64,000 nt of DNA from Lederbergia panacisoli (lineage in GTDB: Bacteria; Bacillota; Bacilli; Bacillales; Bacillaceae_C), in assembly GCF_024626525.1 (NCBI RefSeq), contig NZ_JANJGU010000006.1, positions 62,001-126,000 on the forward strand, written 5' to 3'. The notes below the pieces were generated by a model. It was not told where the DNA came from. It saw only the letters and a list, made by a program, of their open reading frames with translations, and ran no database searches. A program made the position numbers and the translations under genes. Positions 43,337 to 52,735 of the stretch are shown in pieces. The first letter of the stretch is position 1. The number at the start of each line of letters is the position of its first letter.

Positions 43337-45100
43337 TCAATCATCTTCAAATAACTTTTCTCCGCGGTGGAGACACATTGCAATCCGTGCTGTATTTGGC
43401 ATTTCTCTAGCTGTTGGGGCATGACCTGCCAAATAACGAGTTACTGCTATGATCAACGTTTCCTGCGCATAACGTGCAAGCTCGGAATCCTCATTTTCCC
43501 AAAGGTCATGCTCTACCATCGAAGCTTCAAACATTTGAAACGAATGGAACTCTGCATCCTCCCTTAGCAAAGCATGCCCAAGTGTATTAAAAAGTTCACT
43601 TTTATTACCGCCGCGTGCCAAGTAATTCACTACCCAACGTGCGGATTCTGCAACTTGTTGTTGTTGATTCATGATATCCAATAATTCAGAAGAACTTCGC
43701 GGTTCAGCTTCTACATTCTTGGGTTCGGGTCTTCGTGCCGATGGTGTGTTGAGGAAACGATCAAGATAGACACTCATTGCCCCATGAAAAACAGCTCGCG
43801 TCAATTCTGGTGTCGTAGAACGACGTAACGATACATGTACCGCATGTGCATGTGTAAAAGTATGAAGTGCGGTAATCCAGTCATTGAATTCATTTTGGAC
43901 ATGGAAACGGGAAATCCGTTCTGCCGCTGCCAAAGCTACGAGCTGGGCCAAACGTGCAGGGGAGATTCCGCTTTTAAGTGCATCCAACATCATACTTACC
44001 GTTTTTAAGGCATTATCTGATAAAATTTGTTCAACCAATGCTGCTTCATCTACATCAGTTTCTCCTTGAGCTGAGGCTTTAGCAAGAATATCAGGCAATT
44101 CCTGAAATGCCTCTTTCAAAGGCTTGACCAAGTTCACAGGTGATTGCCAGTTATGGGATTCTTCACTGCGGGATAAATTACCGATACCGGGTAACAAGGA
44201 TGATAATACATATGGTCTGTGCTCAAAACCAATCTTACCCAGAATCTCAAACGCTTTATTATGAAAATCGAGCGTATGACCTGTATTCACATAAAAGTGA
44301 TCCGTTACCGCAGTCATCATCATGTCAGCAAGCTGCTCATTCGAAAAGCCTAATTCAATCGCGGTCAAAAGGACTCGTTCAGCTCCTTGAGAATCACGAA
44401 CTTCCACACTTTGACTATACCATTCTGATAGTTGTTCGAATGATTGGGCATTCATTTTATCCAAGACGGGAAGTGCCCCGAGTAAAAAGCGTGTTCCCCT
44501 TCCAGAACTTTCCCTTGCAACGTGAACGAGTCCTTGGAATAATGCTAAAATCTGACCGGTTTTATCCAATATAGGCAATACATTCGTCATAGCTGTTAAT
44601 ATCGTTAATCCGGATCGCCAGCCATCTTGACGATGGGTCGTTCCAAATTCAACTCCGACCTGCGCAATCTCAGTCGCTGGAAAACCAGCTTCCATCAATC
44701 CAACAACTGATTTTGCAATGACAAGACTTAAATTTTGCTCAAGACCTTCACGTAATCGCTGTTTTAATTTTTCGATTGTTACCTTATTATAAGGAACAGG
44801 GTGGACCCAAACGTCATCTTCTTTAATTTCGACTGGATATGCAGCGACATCATCTGCCCATGGATCCAAGGTTCCGCCACTTTTTATATCAAAGCGAGCA
44901 TGATGCCAGTGACATGTTAAAATCCCATTACATAAGCTCCCCGTATGAAGAGGAAAGCCCATATGCGGACAACGGTTATCCACCGCATAGACTTGTTTTT
45001 CATGAACAAATACTGCAATTGCATGGCTACCACCTTTTATTACTTTTGCACCTTCATCTTCTAGTGTCTTTAATGATCCTGCATAAATCAATTCTGACAT
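43337..45100 (-). CDS. Rieske [2Fe-2S] domain fused to a large helical domain of unknown function
   Basis: A 587-residue protein. Residues about 1-105 form a complete Rieske domain with ligands C44-x-H46 (CPH) and C63-x2-H66 (CHWH). The remaining 480 residues are mostly helical, soluble and rich in His/Glu/Asp motifs (TGHTLDFHNKAFE, THAHAVH, FHGAMSVYLDRF, GHALLREDAEFH). That pattern suggests, but does not prove, a metal-binding oxygenase-like fold. It lacks the catalytic domain of classic ring-hydroxylating oxygenases. ATG 45100 follows GGAGAG. It is a single-gene unit with no linked reductase or ferredoxin. Confidence 0.8.
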   Translation of the reverse strand: MSELIYAGSLKTLEDEGAKVIKGGSHAIAVFVHEKQVYAVDNRCPHMGFPLHTGSLCNGILTCHWHHARFDIKSGGTLDPWADDVAAYPVEIKEDDVWVHPVPYNKVTIEKLKQRLREGLEQNLSLVIAKSVVGLMEAGFPATEIAQVGVEFGTTHRQDGWRSGLTILTAMTNVLPILDKTGQILALFQGLVHVARESSGRGTRFLLGALPVLDKMNAQSFEQLSEWYSQSVEVRDSQGAERVLLTAIELGFSNEQLADMMMTAVTDHFYVNTGHTLDFHNKAFEILGKIGFEHRPYVLSSLLPGIGNLSRSEESHNWQSPVNLVKPLKEAFQELPDILAKASAQGETDVDEAALVEQILSDNALKTVSMMLDALKSGISPARLAQLVALAAAERISRFHVQNEFNDWITALHTFTHAHAVHVSLRRSTTPELTRAVFHGAMSVYLDRFLNTPSARRPEPKNVEAEPRSSSELLDIMNQQQQVAESARWVVNYLARGGNKSELFNTLGHALLREDAEFHSFQMFEASMVEHDLWENEDSELARYAQETLIIAVTRYLAGHAPTAREMPNTARIAMCLHRGEKLFEDD

Positions 45101-45268
45101 TGGTATCACTCTCCAGGAAAATGAAATTCAATGATCCCTCTAAGCGAAGTTAGAGGACATACAAAATAGTTATCTACTATCTTATATTAAAGATGGTATG
45201 CAGTAATCCTTCTTAAGTTGTGATTTCTCTCATCAAAAAGTTGGTCAGGGATACTTTCTAAACAGTTC

Positions 45269-46120
45269 CTATAATTCTAATCCGGCTATCCCGAATCCTC
45301 CAGGTCCAGCATGAGTAGAAATCATAGCACCGGCTTGGATCCATTTTACATTTTTGAAACCAGTATTTTTTGCTATTTCATCCATCCGTTGTTTGATACT
45401 TTCATCTAATCCAATAGAATACAGTAAATAAAGTTGTTCTCTATCAATGTTGTATTGATTTAAATAATCATGCATAAGTTTTTCTGCTACTGCACTCATT
45501 TTCCCACGGTATTTTTTGGTTGATACAAGTTTTCCTTCCATTAATTCAATGCATGGCTTTATTTTTAACAAAGCCCCTCCGAGATAAGCAATGTTACTTA
45601 CCCTTCCGCCTGCTCTTAAAAACTCTAAACTGCCGGGAGTGAAGGCAAGCCTTGATTTGGGAACAATTGATTCTATTTTTTCTATTAAGGAAACGGGATC
45701 AATCGAAGGTTCTTTCTCTAACATATTAACAGCATACATTACTATTGCAGCTAATCCACCAGTAACGTTCAAAGCGTCAATTAGATAAAGATTTTCAAAC
45801 TTTTCCGCGGCGATTAGCGCATTTTGAAAGGACGAAGATGCCTTTGACGTATAACCAATATGAATAATGATGCAATTAGGAAAATCAACTTTTATTTTCG
45901 AAAAAAATTCATGATACTCATGGGGATTAGTAGCTGTTGTATAGGGTATTTTCTTTGTGCGCTCATAATAGTCATAAATGTCTTTTACGGGTAAAGAACC
46001 ATCTAAATAATCCTGTTCATCCATGATTATGTGCATTGGGACCACTTGAACAGCATGTTTGTCAGCTAAATCCTTCGGTAAATCCGCTCCACTCTCTGTC
46101 GATAAAATAATCCTTCTCAT
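45269..46120 (-). CDS. DegV-family fatty-acid-binding protein
   Basis: Cytoplasmic protein of 283 residues with the DegV fold, which in other Firmicutes (FakB) binds a fatty acid for phosphorylation by FakA. The N-terminal ILSTESGADLPKDLA, the TTATNPHEYHEFF segment and GSLEFLRAGGRVS (about 172-184) with its lipid-contacting residues are family hallmarks. ATG 46120 follows AAAGGGG; the longer frame to 46150 has no ribosome binding site. Single-gene unit with no fakA nearby. Confidence 0.9.
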   Translation of the reverse strand: MRRIILSTESGADLPKDLADKHAVQVVPMHIIMDEQDYLDGSLPVKDIYDYYERTKKIPYTTATNPHEYHEFFSKIKVDFPNCIIIHIGYTSKASSSFQNALIAAEKFENLYLIDALNVTGGLAAIVMYAVNMLEKEPSIDPVSLIEKIESIVPKSRLAFTPGSLEFLRAGGRVSNIAYLGGALLKIKPCIELMEGKLVSTKKYRGKMSAVAEKLMHDYLNQYNIDREQLYLLYSIGLDESIKQRMDEIAKNTGFKNVKWIQAGAMISTHAGPGGFGIAGLEL

Positions 46121-46663
46121 AGTATGTCCCCTTTCATCTAACACCGTCATTACATTTCGTGCTTCATTATTATGACTTACTCCAACTATACATGAAAAGG
46201 GAAAGTAAAGGGATGGAATTATAATTAGGATTTAACTAGAATCAAATTGTATGATATTGCGTCCCCTTTCACGCCCCGAAGAATGCAATTTTTTGTGATG
46301 AGAAACTTTATAAAAATACAAGCCTAGTCAGAGACTAGGCAAATTATTACACTATTTTTGTATAACCAAATTAAACCCTTCCCCCCCCCTCAAACCCGCA
46401 TTCTACCGTTCGAGTTAAAATAAAGATTTCCGACTGAACTCCCATTTTGGACGTTTTTTAATTCAACACATGCCGTTTTTTACCTGTTTTTCCGCATTTT
46501 TTTCACATTTTTTCGGGAGTTAAAATAGAGGTTACCGATAATAGACGGAAGAAAAATCGGGAAGAGACAGACAGGGCAAGGGATAATAGAAAAAGGACCC
46601 AGAAAATCGAAAATGTTTATTTTCACGAAATCGGGGTCGGAATGAGAAATGTTTATTATTTTT
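46121..46663. other. 540-bp non-coding region with low-complexity DNA and a repeated 22-mer
   Basis: No supported gene. It contains the degV promoter region, the rlmCD terminator (46322-46340), a C9 tract (46381-46389), and two near-copies of GAGTTAAAATAAAGATTTCCGA at 46412-46433 and 46517-46538 (three differences). Two GAAAATGTTTATT-like words lie near 46608 and 46643. Confidence 0.55.
46322..46340 (-). terminator. Probable terminator downstream of rlmCD
   Basis: GCCTAGTC (46322-46329) and GACTAGGC (46333-46340) form a perfect 8-bp stem with an AGA loop, followed on the minus strand by TTGTATTTTT. It lies about 320 bp past the rlmCD stop. Confidence 0.6.
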
Positions 46664-48040
46664 TTACAATTTTAAAATGAGAAGTGCGATACACTCCACG
46701 TGCGCTGTCTGCGGAAACATATCTACAGGTTGAATATACTGCACTTCATACATCTGGCTGATTGCTTGCAGATCCTTGGCTAATGTAGATGGATTACAGG
46801 AAACATAAATAAACTTTTTCGGTTTTATTTTTAATAGTGTTTGTAAAAATTTCGGATCGCAGCCTGTACGTGGAGGATCGACAATGACTACGTCTGGATG
46901 CCAGCCTTGTTTCAACCATTTCGGTAAAATATCTTCCGCTTTTCCTGTTTCATATTTTGCCTTCTTAACACCATGCTTCGAGGCATTTTTCTTGGCATCT
47001 TCTATCGATTCAGGAATTACGTCCATCCCCCGGATTTCTAAGGCACCTTCCGCAAGCCATAATCCGATTGTTCCCGATCCGCAATAGGCGTCTACAATTT
47101 TTTCTTTTCCATTAAGAGCGGCGGCCTTTTTGACTTCATTATATAGTTTTACTGTCTGTTCGGGATTTAATTGAAAAAATGCTCGTGCCGAGAGCTCGTA
47201 TGTAAATTCATTCATTTTCTCATCAATAAATTCCTTGCCAGTAATATTGAGCGTTTTATCACCGAAAACAAGTGATGTTTGCTTCGGGTTAATATTTTGC
47301 ATAACTGATACAACTTCAGGAAGCCGATTTTTGATTTCAGCAGCAATCATTTCCTTACGAGGTAGCTTTTCGCCTGCCGTTACGATGACAACCTGAACTT
47401 GGCCGGTTTGCACTCCTACTCTTGTGACAATTGTTTTGACGATACCCTTTTTCGTTTTTTCATTATAAATAGGCACTTTAAAGTCTTCGAATATTTGCTT
47501 TATAGCATTGTTTACTTTATTGGTTGCTGGATGTTGTACAATACACTCCGGGACACTAATGAGTCGATGCGAATTCATACTGTAAAGGCCAGCAACAACT
47601 CTTCCGTTCATTTCCCGCAATTGAAATTGACTTTTATTTCGATATTTCCACGGATCTTCCATACCAATCGTTTCTCTTATATCTAAATCCTCAATCGAAA
47701 TTTTCGTATGTCTTTCCAGCGCTTGTATTAAAATATCCCGTTTTTCTTTTAATTGTTGATCATAACGCAAATGCTGAAGCTGACAACCCCCGCATTGTTC
47801 GTATACAGGACACGGAGCTTTTACTCTATAAGGGGATCGTTTTCGTACCTTTTTAACGATTGCTTCCGAAAATTTCGGATGAACTTTAACCACTTCTACA
47901 ACGACTTCTTCATCCGGAAGTGCGCCGGGGACAAAAACGACCTTCTTTTTAAAATAGCCGACACCTTCCCCGTTGATACCGAGACGTTTTATTGTGAGTG
48001 GAAATTGTTGTTTTATTTTGATCAATGTTTCATTTTTCAT
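46664..48040 (-). CDS. rlmCD: 23S rRNA (uracil-5-)-methyltransferase RlmCD (RumA family)
   Basis: SAM-dependent enzyme that methylates uracil C5 at two sites of 23S rRNA (458 residues). It has an N-terminal TRAM domain, a Fe-S cluster region with C77, C83 and C86 ([10 protein letters not shown]) plus a later Cys, and a C-terminal methyltransferase domain with DPPRTGCD and [12 protein letters not shown], including the catalytic Cys. The usual length fits. I chose ATG 48040 over the in-frame GTG at 48049; the ribosome binding site (GAGTG) is weak for both. Its start lies 10 bp after the stop of the DNA glycosylase gene, suggesting co-transcription. Confidence 0.92.
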   Translation of the reverse strand: MKNETLIKIKQQFPLTIKRLGINGEGVGYFKKKVVFVPGALPDEEVVVEVVKVHPKFSEAIVKKVRKRSPYRVKAPCPVYEQCGGCQLQHLRYDQQLKEKRDILIQALERHTKISIEDLDIRETIGMEDPWKYRNKSQFQLREMNGRVVAGLYSMNSHRLISVPECIVQHPATNKVNNAIKQIFEDFKVPIYNEKTKKGIVKTIVTRVGVQTGQVQVVIVTAGEKLPRKEMIAAEIKNRLPEVVSVMQNINPKQTSLVFGDKTLNITGKEFIDEKMNEFTYELSARAFFQLNPEQTVKLYNEVKKAAALNGKEKIVDAYCGSGTIGLWLAEGALEIRGMDVIPESIEDAKKNASKHGVKKAKYETGKAEDILPKWLKQGWHPDVVIVDPPRTGCDPKFLQTLLKIKPKKFIYVSCNPSTLAKDLQAISQMYEVQYIQPVDMFPQTAHVECIALLILKL

Positions 48041-48049
48041 ATAAATCAC

Positions 48050-48940
48050 TCATTCTACAATTAATTCTTTAATAGGCGGTTCGATGCTTCTCCATAAATA
48101 CAATGAAGCATAGCTTAGATAAGGCTGCCATTCTCCGCTATATTCCAACATCTCTTCTTTCGTTGGTTTGCGATCAAGTCCATGAAGATCTTTAATCGCA
48201 TTTTGCAACCCAATATCTGCAAGGGGGAACAGATTCGGTCTACCGAGTCCAAAAAGAAGATAGCATTGAACAGTCCATGGGCCAATTCCACGTACTTTTA
48301 CTAATTCTTTCATAATCTCTTCATCTGAAAGCTTTGACAATAACTCTAAATTTATTGCACCATTTACTATTTCTTTTGCAAGCCCTATGACATACTCTGC
48401 TTTTCGCTGACTAAATTTTAATGCCCTCAACGTCTCCGGTTCTATATTTGCAATGGTCTCAGGAGATGGATAAAAATAGACCCCACTGATTTCATAGCCG
48501 AATGTTTTGACAAACTGCTCGGTTAGGGAAATCGCAAATTTCATATTTACTTGCTGGTGTATAATTGATTTTACTAATGTCGTAAATGGTGAAAAATCTA
48601 ATACAATCGGCGTTCCTCGGTGATTTTGGAAAATTTTATTTAGGGATGTAGTTAGAAAATGAGTTTGAATTTCAGCTAATGATGTTTTCCATTGGAAAAC
48701 GGCAGATATTCTTTCAATGACCTTTGATTTTGTAGCACTATTTTCACCGCTTACTAAAAATACTGGCTCGTCCGTAGTTCCAGTTGCCTGAACTGTCGCT
48801 ACTTCAGGTGCTAAATCATAAATCGGAACCTTTATGGAACGTTCTTTCTGATTAATGATATTTAGCGGATCCATTGCGAGCCTACTTAAAGCTAAGTCAA
48901 AATCGTACGGTCCGACAAATTTTATTTCTTCTTGCCACAA
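48050..48940 (-). CDS. yfjP: AlkA-like DNA-3-methyladenine glycosylase
   Basis: Base-excision repair glycosylase of 296 residues. A helix-hairpin-helix GPD motif is visible: VRGIGPWTVQCYLLFGLG (about 226-243), followed by FPLADIGLQ with the catalytic Asp (about 252). The N-terminal domain resembles YfjP of B. subtilis, and the gene lies near pdaA, yfkD and chaA as in that species, which supports the symbol. It is first in a two-gene unit with rlmCD. Confidence 0.88.
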   Translation of the reverse strand: MWQEEIKFVGPYDFDLALSRLAMDPLNIINQKERSIKVPIYDLAPEVATVQATGTTDEPVFLVSGENSATKSKVIERISAVFQWKTSLAEIQTHFLTTSLNKIFQNHRGTPIVLDFSPFTTLVKSIIHQQVNMKFAISLTEQFVKTFGYEISGVYFYPSPETIANIEPETLRALKFSQRKAEYVIGLAKEIVNGAINLELLSKLSDEEIMKELVKVRGIGPWTVQCYLLFGLGRPNLFPLADIGLQNAIKDLHGLDRKPTKEEMLEYSGEWQPYLSYASLYLWRSIEPPIKELIVE

Positions 48941-49637
48941 TTACATCTCCCCCGAACGTATAAATATTTATTTATTATACCATTAGGGGCGATGTTTTTT
49001 CACCTGAGGAAGTAGAGGGAAACTCAAAGCTCAATCAGCTTTTTGATTGTTGAAAGTTTTTTGGTTAAGTCCTTTTAGAAAATGTCATAGTTGTTTGATA
49101 AAACTATGTCAAAGTAATCCTAAGCATGGGAAGAAAATTATTCTTGTCCGATTGAAGTGGTCATTGTGACCTTGAGGCTGATTATTTGGCATTCAAGGGC
49201 ACGATGAAACGGTCATTGTGACCATGAAGCCGAATATTTCACATGCAAGGGCACGATGAAACGGTCATTGTGACCTTGAGGCTGAATATTTCACATGCAA
49301 GGGCACGATGAAACGGTCATTGTGACCTTAAGGCTGATTATTTCGCATTCAAGGGCACGATGAAAAGGTCAATGTGACCTTGAGGCTAAATATTTCACAT
49401 GCAAGGGCACGATGAAACGGTCATTGTGACCTTGAGCCTGATTATTTCACATTCAAGGGCACGATGAAACGGTCATTGTGACCTTGAGCCTGAATATTTC
49501 ACATTCAAGGGCACGATGAAACGGTCATTGTGACCTTGAAGCTAATTATTCCCGTTCATGGTCACAATGAATCATTTTTTATTATGCCAACCTGGTCAAA
49601 TCCGCAATGGCGCCTTCAACAAGATGGTCAAACCTCT
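48941..49637. other. 700-bp intergenic region dominated by the 52-bp repeat array
   Basis: The left part (48941-49158) has two small hairpins (CAATCA/TGATTG near 49033-49050 and CATAGTT/AACTATG near 49086-49106) but no ORF or promoter I can support. The middle is the tandem array. The right part (49555-49637) ends with GGTCACAATGA at 49560-49570, an inverted copy of half a unit. Confidence 0.7.
49159..49554. repeat. 52-bp tandem repeat array, seven full units and a partial eighth
   Basis: Units begin at 49159, 49211, 49263, 49315, 49367, 49419, 49471 and 49523, exactly 52 bp apart. Each opens with the palindrome GGTCA-N3-TGACC; its arms are unchanged in all eight even where the loop differs (TTG, once ATG). 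Each unit also carries CAAGGGCACGATGA, a near inverted copy of the CAAGGTCACAATGA formed by the palindrome region, so units can fold as hairpins. 52 bp is five helical turns, so all palindromes face the same side. The length is not a multiple of 3, and no reading frame persists. Confidence 0.93.
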
Positions 49638-50435
49638 TCATTGACCTATAATCGGATTTTTCACTTTTTCTTTCATCATATAGTCGTCTAGGCTTTTAAA
49701 TACGTATCCACGTTTTTTCAAATCTTGAATGACTTTTTCGAGTGCGTCTGCATTATCTTTTGATACGGTGTGCAATAGCATGACTGCTCCAGGATGGACC
49801 TGTGCCATAATATTATCATAAGCATACTTCCACCCTTTTTGTTGATTAATTTGCCAGTCTTTAAAAGCTAATGACCATAAGACATGAACATAGCCGGCAT
49901 CTTGCGCCACTTTCAAAGTACGTTCGCTTAATATTCCTCGCGGTGGCCGTAAATACTGCATATTGGCTTGCCCTGTAATTTTTTCGGTCGCCTCTTTCAC
50001 TTTAGCAAGCTCCGCTCTAATTTTTTCATCGCTGATTTGTGTCATGTCAGGATGGCTCCATGAATGATTTCCGATAATATGTCCTTCGTCTGCCATCCGT
50101 TTCGCCAAGTCAGAGGCGCTGTCTAAGTAGTGACCTGTAACAAAAAACGCAGCAGGAACTTTTTCTTTTTTTAAAACATCGAGAATTTTAGCCGTGTAAC
50201 CATTTTCGTAACCATTATCAAACGTTAAATATAATATTTTTTCATCGGAGCTGCCTTTATAAAAGGCTCCATATTTTTCAAGAAGGCTATCATATCGTGC
50301 ACCAGCATCTGCTTGCTTTTCATTGGAACCTTTTTTAAATCCCCAGTGGATAGGCTGGTTGGAGATGGCATGAGTTGTTGCTGCATGAAAAACCATAAGA
50401 AACAGAATCGGAAAAATAAGTATCCCTTTTTTCAT
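49638..50435 (-). CDS. pdaA: Polysaccharide deacetylase PdaA (muramic delta-lactam synthesis)
   Basis: Exported N-acetylmuramic acid deacetylase of 265 residues, needed for muramic delta-lactam in spore cortex and hence for germination. A signal peptide (1-23, ending TTHA) is followed by the NodB-type domain with LTFDNGYENGYT (about 70-81), HSWSHPDM (His metal ligands, about 124-131), RPPRG and the LLHT motif. The TFDNGYENG form, with Asn after the first Asp, is characteristic of PdaA. AAGGCGG precedes the ATG. Sporulation control is expected, but no sigma-G promoter could be picked out by eye. Confidence 0.92.
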   Translation of the reverse strand: MKKGILIFPILFLMVFHAATTHAISNQPIHWGFKKGSNEKQADAGARYDSLLEKYGAFYKGSSDEKILYLTFDNGYENGYTAKILDVLKKEKVPAAFFVTGHYLDSASDLAKRMADEGHIIGNHSWSHPDMTQISDEKIRAELAKVKEATEKITGQANMQYLRPPRGILSERTLKVAQDAGYVHVLWSLAFKDWQINQQKGWKYAYDNIMAQVHPGAVMLLHTVSKDNADALEKVIQDLKKRGYVFKSLDDYMMKEKVKNPIIGQ

Positions 50436-50500
50436 TTCGTTTCCGCCTTTCTCTCTTTTTCTATAGATTTTTCCATAGCATAAAAATCATGCCTGACAAT

Positions 50501-50548
50501 AAAAGGGACAGGATCAAATGAATATACTCATTTGATCCTGTCCCTTTT
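50501..50548 (-). terminator. Very strong terminator of yfkD
   Basis: AAAAGGGACAGGATCAAATGA (50501-50521) and its exact complement at 50528-50548 make a perfect 21-bp stem with a 6-nt loop. It lies within a repeat-like segment that also includes GTCCCTATGGGGAC and GGGGACTGTCCCC up to base 50580. Confidence 0.8.
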
Positions 50549-50580
50549 GAACGTGTCCCTATGGGGACTGTCCCCCATCT
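50549..50580. repeat. REP-like GGGGACTGTCCCC palindromic segment
   Basis: GTCCCTATGGGGAC (50555-50568) overlaps GGGGACTGTCCCC (50564-50576) immediately downstream of the yfkD stop. This GGGGACxGTCCCC word is a recurrent intergenic repeat in Bacillus-like genomes. With the 21-bp stem it may be part of a small mobile or REP-type element. Confidence 0.55.
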
Positions 50581-51378
50581 TCAATTTGCAGTAAAAGAAA
50601 AAGATAGATGGTCTTGAATTGGGAGCCAAGCCCCGATTTTTTGGGAAGTTACGTTTTTGACAACTATTTTTCGTTTTGTCCCTCTTATGACTAAGTACAC
50701 TTCCCCGTAAGTCACCTCTCCTTTTTCAATCAAGGCAGGGACATAGGCATGTAAATATCCAATTCGCTTTGGATGGACATTATATATTTGCGAATGTTTT
50801 GTACCAGCGCCAATTACTGTTTCTGTAGCAACAGGAAGATTTGTTTTCTCCATCGCTTTAATAAGAATCATCTTTTGAACATCTTCAGGATGGGGTACTC
50901 TACCTGTTAAACCACCCTTAATCCTCTTTTGCGCTTGCTGCACATAATTGATTTGGTGGTTTATTTTTCCGACTGTATTATCATAAACATTCGTATTGAT
51001 TTTTTGATATTGCCAATTGGGAAGCGTTTCATGTGATTTGTAATTTAATGGCCACTCCCCCATGAAAATAGTCGCGCGTACTCCAATTGAAAGAGGCGAC
51101 TTGTTAATAGAAGACTCATTTAAGATTCGAATCAAATTGGGGTTCTCGATTGCTTCGTTTGATGACTTAAACAATTCTTTCGTAAAAGTGCTTGGCTTCA
51201 AATAGATTAAGTCTTCCATTTCATTTGGAATCGTATTATCCTTTGCTATATTTACCACAGATGATGGCAGTTGAATGGACCCTTTTGATTGCCCTTTAGC
51301 TGATATAAAATCGGTAGGTCCTGTTACAATTAAAAGTAAAATGATCATTAACTGCAATCCATAGCGATAACGTTTCAT
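50581..51378 (-). CDS. yfkD: YfkD-like exported protein, unknown function
   Basis: A 265-residue protein with an N-terminal signal peptide or anchor (about 1-27). The rest is soluble and matches YfkD of B. subtilis in length, in the IGVRATIFMGEWPLNYKSHET segment and in GTKHSQIYNVHPKRIGYLHAY. The function of YfkD is not known. AAAGGAG lies 9 nt before the ATG. It sits between pdaA and chaA as in B. subtilis, where yfkD is in the same neighbourhood. Confidence 0.85.
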   Translation of the reverse strand: MKRYRYGLQLMIILLLIVTGPTDFISAKGQSKGSIQLPSSVVNIAKDNTIPNEMEDLIYLKPSTFTKELFKSSNEAIENPNLIRILNESSINKSPLSIGVRATIFMGEWPLNYKSHETLPNWQYQKINTNVYDNTVGKINHQINYVQQAQKRIKGGLTGRVPHPEDVQKMILIKAMEKTNLPVATETVIGAGTKHSQIYNVHPKRIGYLHAYVPALIEKGEVTYGEVYLVIRGTKRKIVVKNVTSQKIGAWLPIQDHLSFSFTAN

Positions 51379-51441
51379 AAAGGCAAACTCCTTTCATCAT
51401 TTACCTTTATGTTTTTCCGAAAGCAATCTGTTTATCCAATA

Positions 51442-52497
51442 TTAAAGCAAATAAAAACCTATTCCCATAATAAAATATGCTGCAAGTAAGGTTGCTCCCT
51501 CAAACCAGTTTGATTCCCCATCATTTACAATCACAATGGTTAATAGAACGGCAGTTACCATCGCCACTATTTCAGGTATAGTGAAAACGAGTGGCATTGA
51601 AACGGGAAAAAACAAGGATGCCAGCACAAGTATAGGAGCAACAAACATGGCAATTTGGAGAGTAGATCCAACTGCAATCTCCACAGCAACATCCATTTTA
51701 TTTTTGAAAGCCATTAAAATTGCCGATGCGTGTTCTGCCGCATTTCCTACAATTGCTACAATGATTACACCAATAAATAACTCACTCCAACCAAATTTTG
51801 CTCCTACTTCATGAAACGTATGAACAAGTTTTTCAGACGTATAAGCTACCGCTAATGTGGCCAAGCCCAAAATAATAGTAGCTTTGCCTTTTCCCCATTC
51901 TGGTTCCTCGTGTTCTATATTTCCTTCAGATTCCCTCGTATTATAGACGCCTCTATGAGTGACTAGTTTGAAATATAAGGCAGCTATATAAAGAATCATC
52001 ATAATAATGGATACACCGATACTCAGTGAAATTGTTTTTGTTTCGTCCATCCCTCTTGTAAACATTTCCGGAATAATAAATGCAACAATAACTGCAAACA
52101 TAAGCAATCCCGAATTATGTCTTGCATCGAAAACATTAAAGTTCTGTCGTTTGAATTTCAAGCCACCTACAAAAAATGACAGCCCTGCTACAAGTAATAG
52201 GTTTCCAATGACGGAACCTGTTAATGAAGCAAGTACAATGCTGATAAGCCCTGCCTTTAAAGCAAAAATTGAAATAATTAACTCGACGGCATTTCCAAAT
52301 GTGGCGTTCAATAATCCGCCAATCCGTGGACCAGCAACTATCGTCAAGCTTTCCGTCGCTCTACCCATGACACTAGCAAGGCCGATTATGGTTAGACAAG
52401 ATATAATGAACATGAGAACACCTGGAAAATGTAATAATGATCCGATAACAATCAGGGGAAAGCCTATTACAATGATGATCATAAATATTTTATTCAT
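51442..52497 (-). CDS. chaA: Ca2+/H+ antiporter of the CaCA family (ChaA/YfkE)
   Basis: Membrane antiporter of 351 residues with about 11 helices that expels Ca2+ in exchange for protons. The two alpha-repeat motifs are visible: GGLLNATFGNAVELIISI (about 60-77) and VGNAAEHASAILMAFKNKMDVAVEIAVGSTLQIA (about 251-284), each with the acidic residue that binds cation. The ATG at 52497 has an AGAGG further upstream than usual. Immediately upstream of yfkD by 63 bp, as in B. subtilis (yfkE-yfkD), so co-transcription is likely. Confidence 0.93.
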   Translation of the reverse strand: MNKIFMIIIVIGFPLIVIGSLLHFPGVLMFIISCLTIIGLASVMGRATESLTIVAGPRIGGLLNATFGNAVELIISIFALKAGLISIVLASLTGSVIGNLLLVAGLSFFVGGLKFKRQNFNVFDARHNSGLLMFAVIVAFIIPEMFTRGMDETKTISLSIGVSIIMMILYIAALYFKLVTHRGVYNTRESEGNIEHEEPEWGKGKATIILGLATLAVAYTSEKLVHTFHEVGAKFGWSELFIGVIIVAIVGNAAEHASAILMAFKNKMDVAVEIAVGSTLQIAMFVAPILVLASLFFPVSMPLVFTIPEIVAMVTAVLLTIVIVNDGESNWFEGATLLAAYFIMGIGFYLL

Positions 52498-52735
52498 TCA
52501 CTCAAATCCTCTCCACATCTTGCCCACTATTATTGCCTACTTTAACAGGAATTTTGCATAAAAATCTTTTCTCAAACATTGTTGCTGTATTATACAGGTT
52601 TTAATAATTCGTTATTTTTATGAGGAAAGAGCTGCTAATTTTATTGGAAGCGCAACTTTCATAATAGGTATAAAAAACCGGCTTATTTGGCTTTTTCAAG
52701 AAAAACAATTTCAGCCTTGCGAAGATTTTTTATAA

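Noticed and set aside
49159-49554. CRISPR array
   Set aside because: Repeats are directly adjacent 52-bp units with no unique spacers, the variation is spread through the unit, and no cas gene is near.
52680-52735. Possible terminator after yfkH (AAAAAGCC...GGTTTTTT)
   Set aside because: The stem has a central mismatch and few pairs, so it was not reported as a feature.
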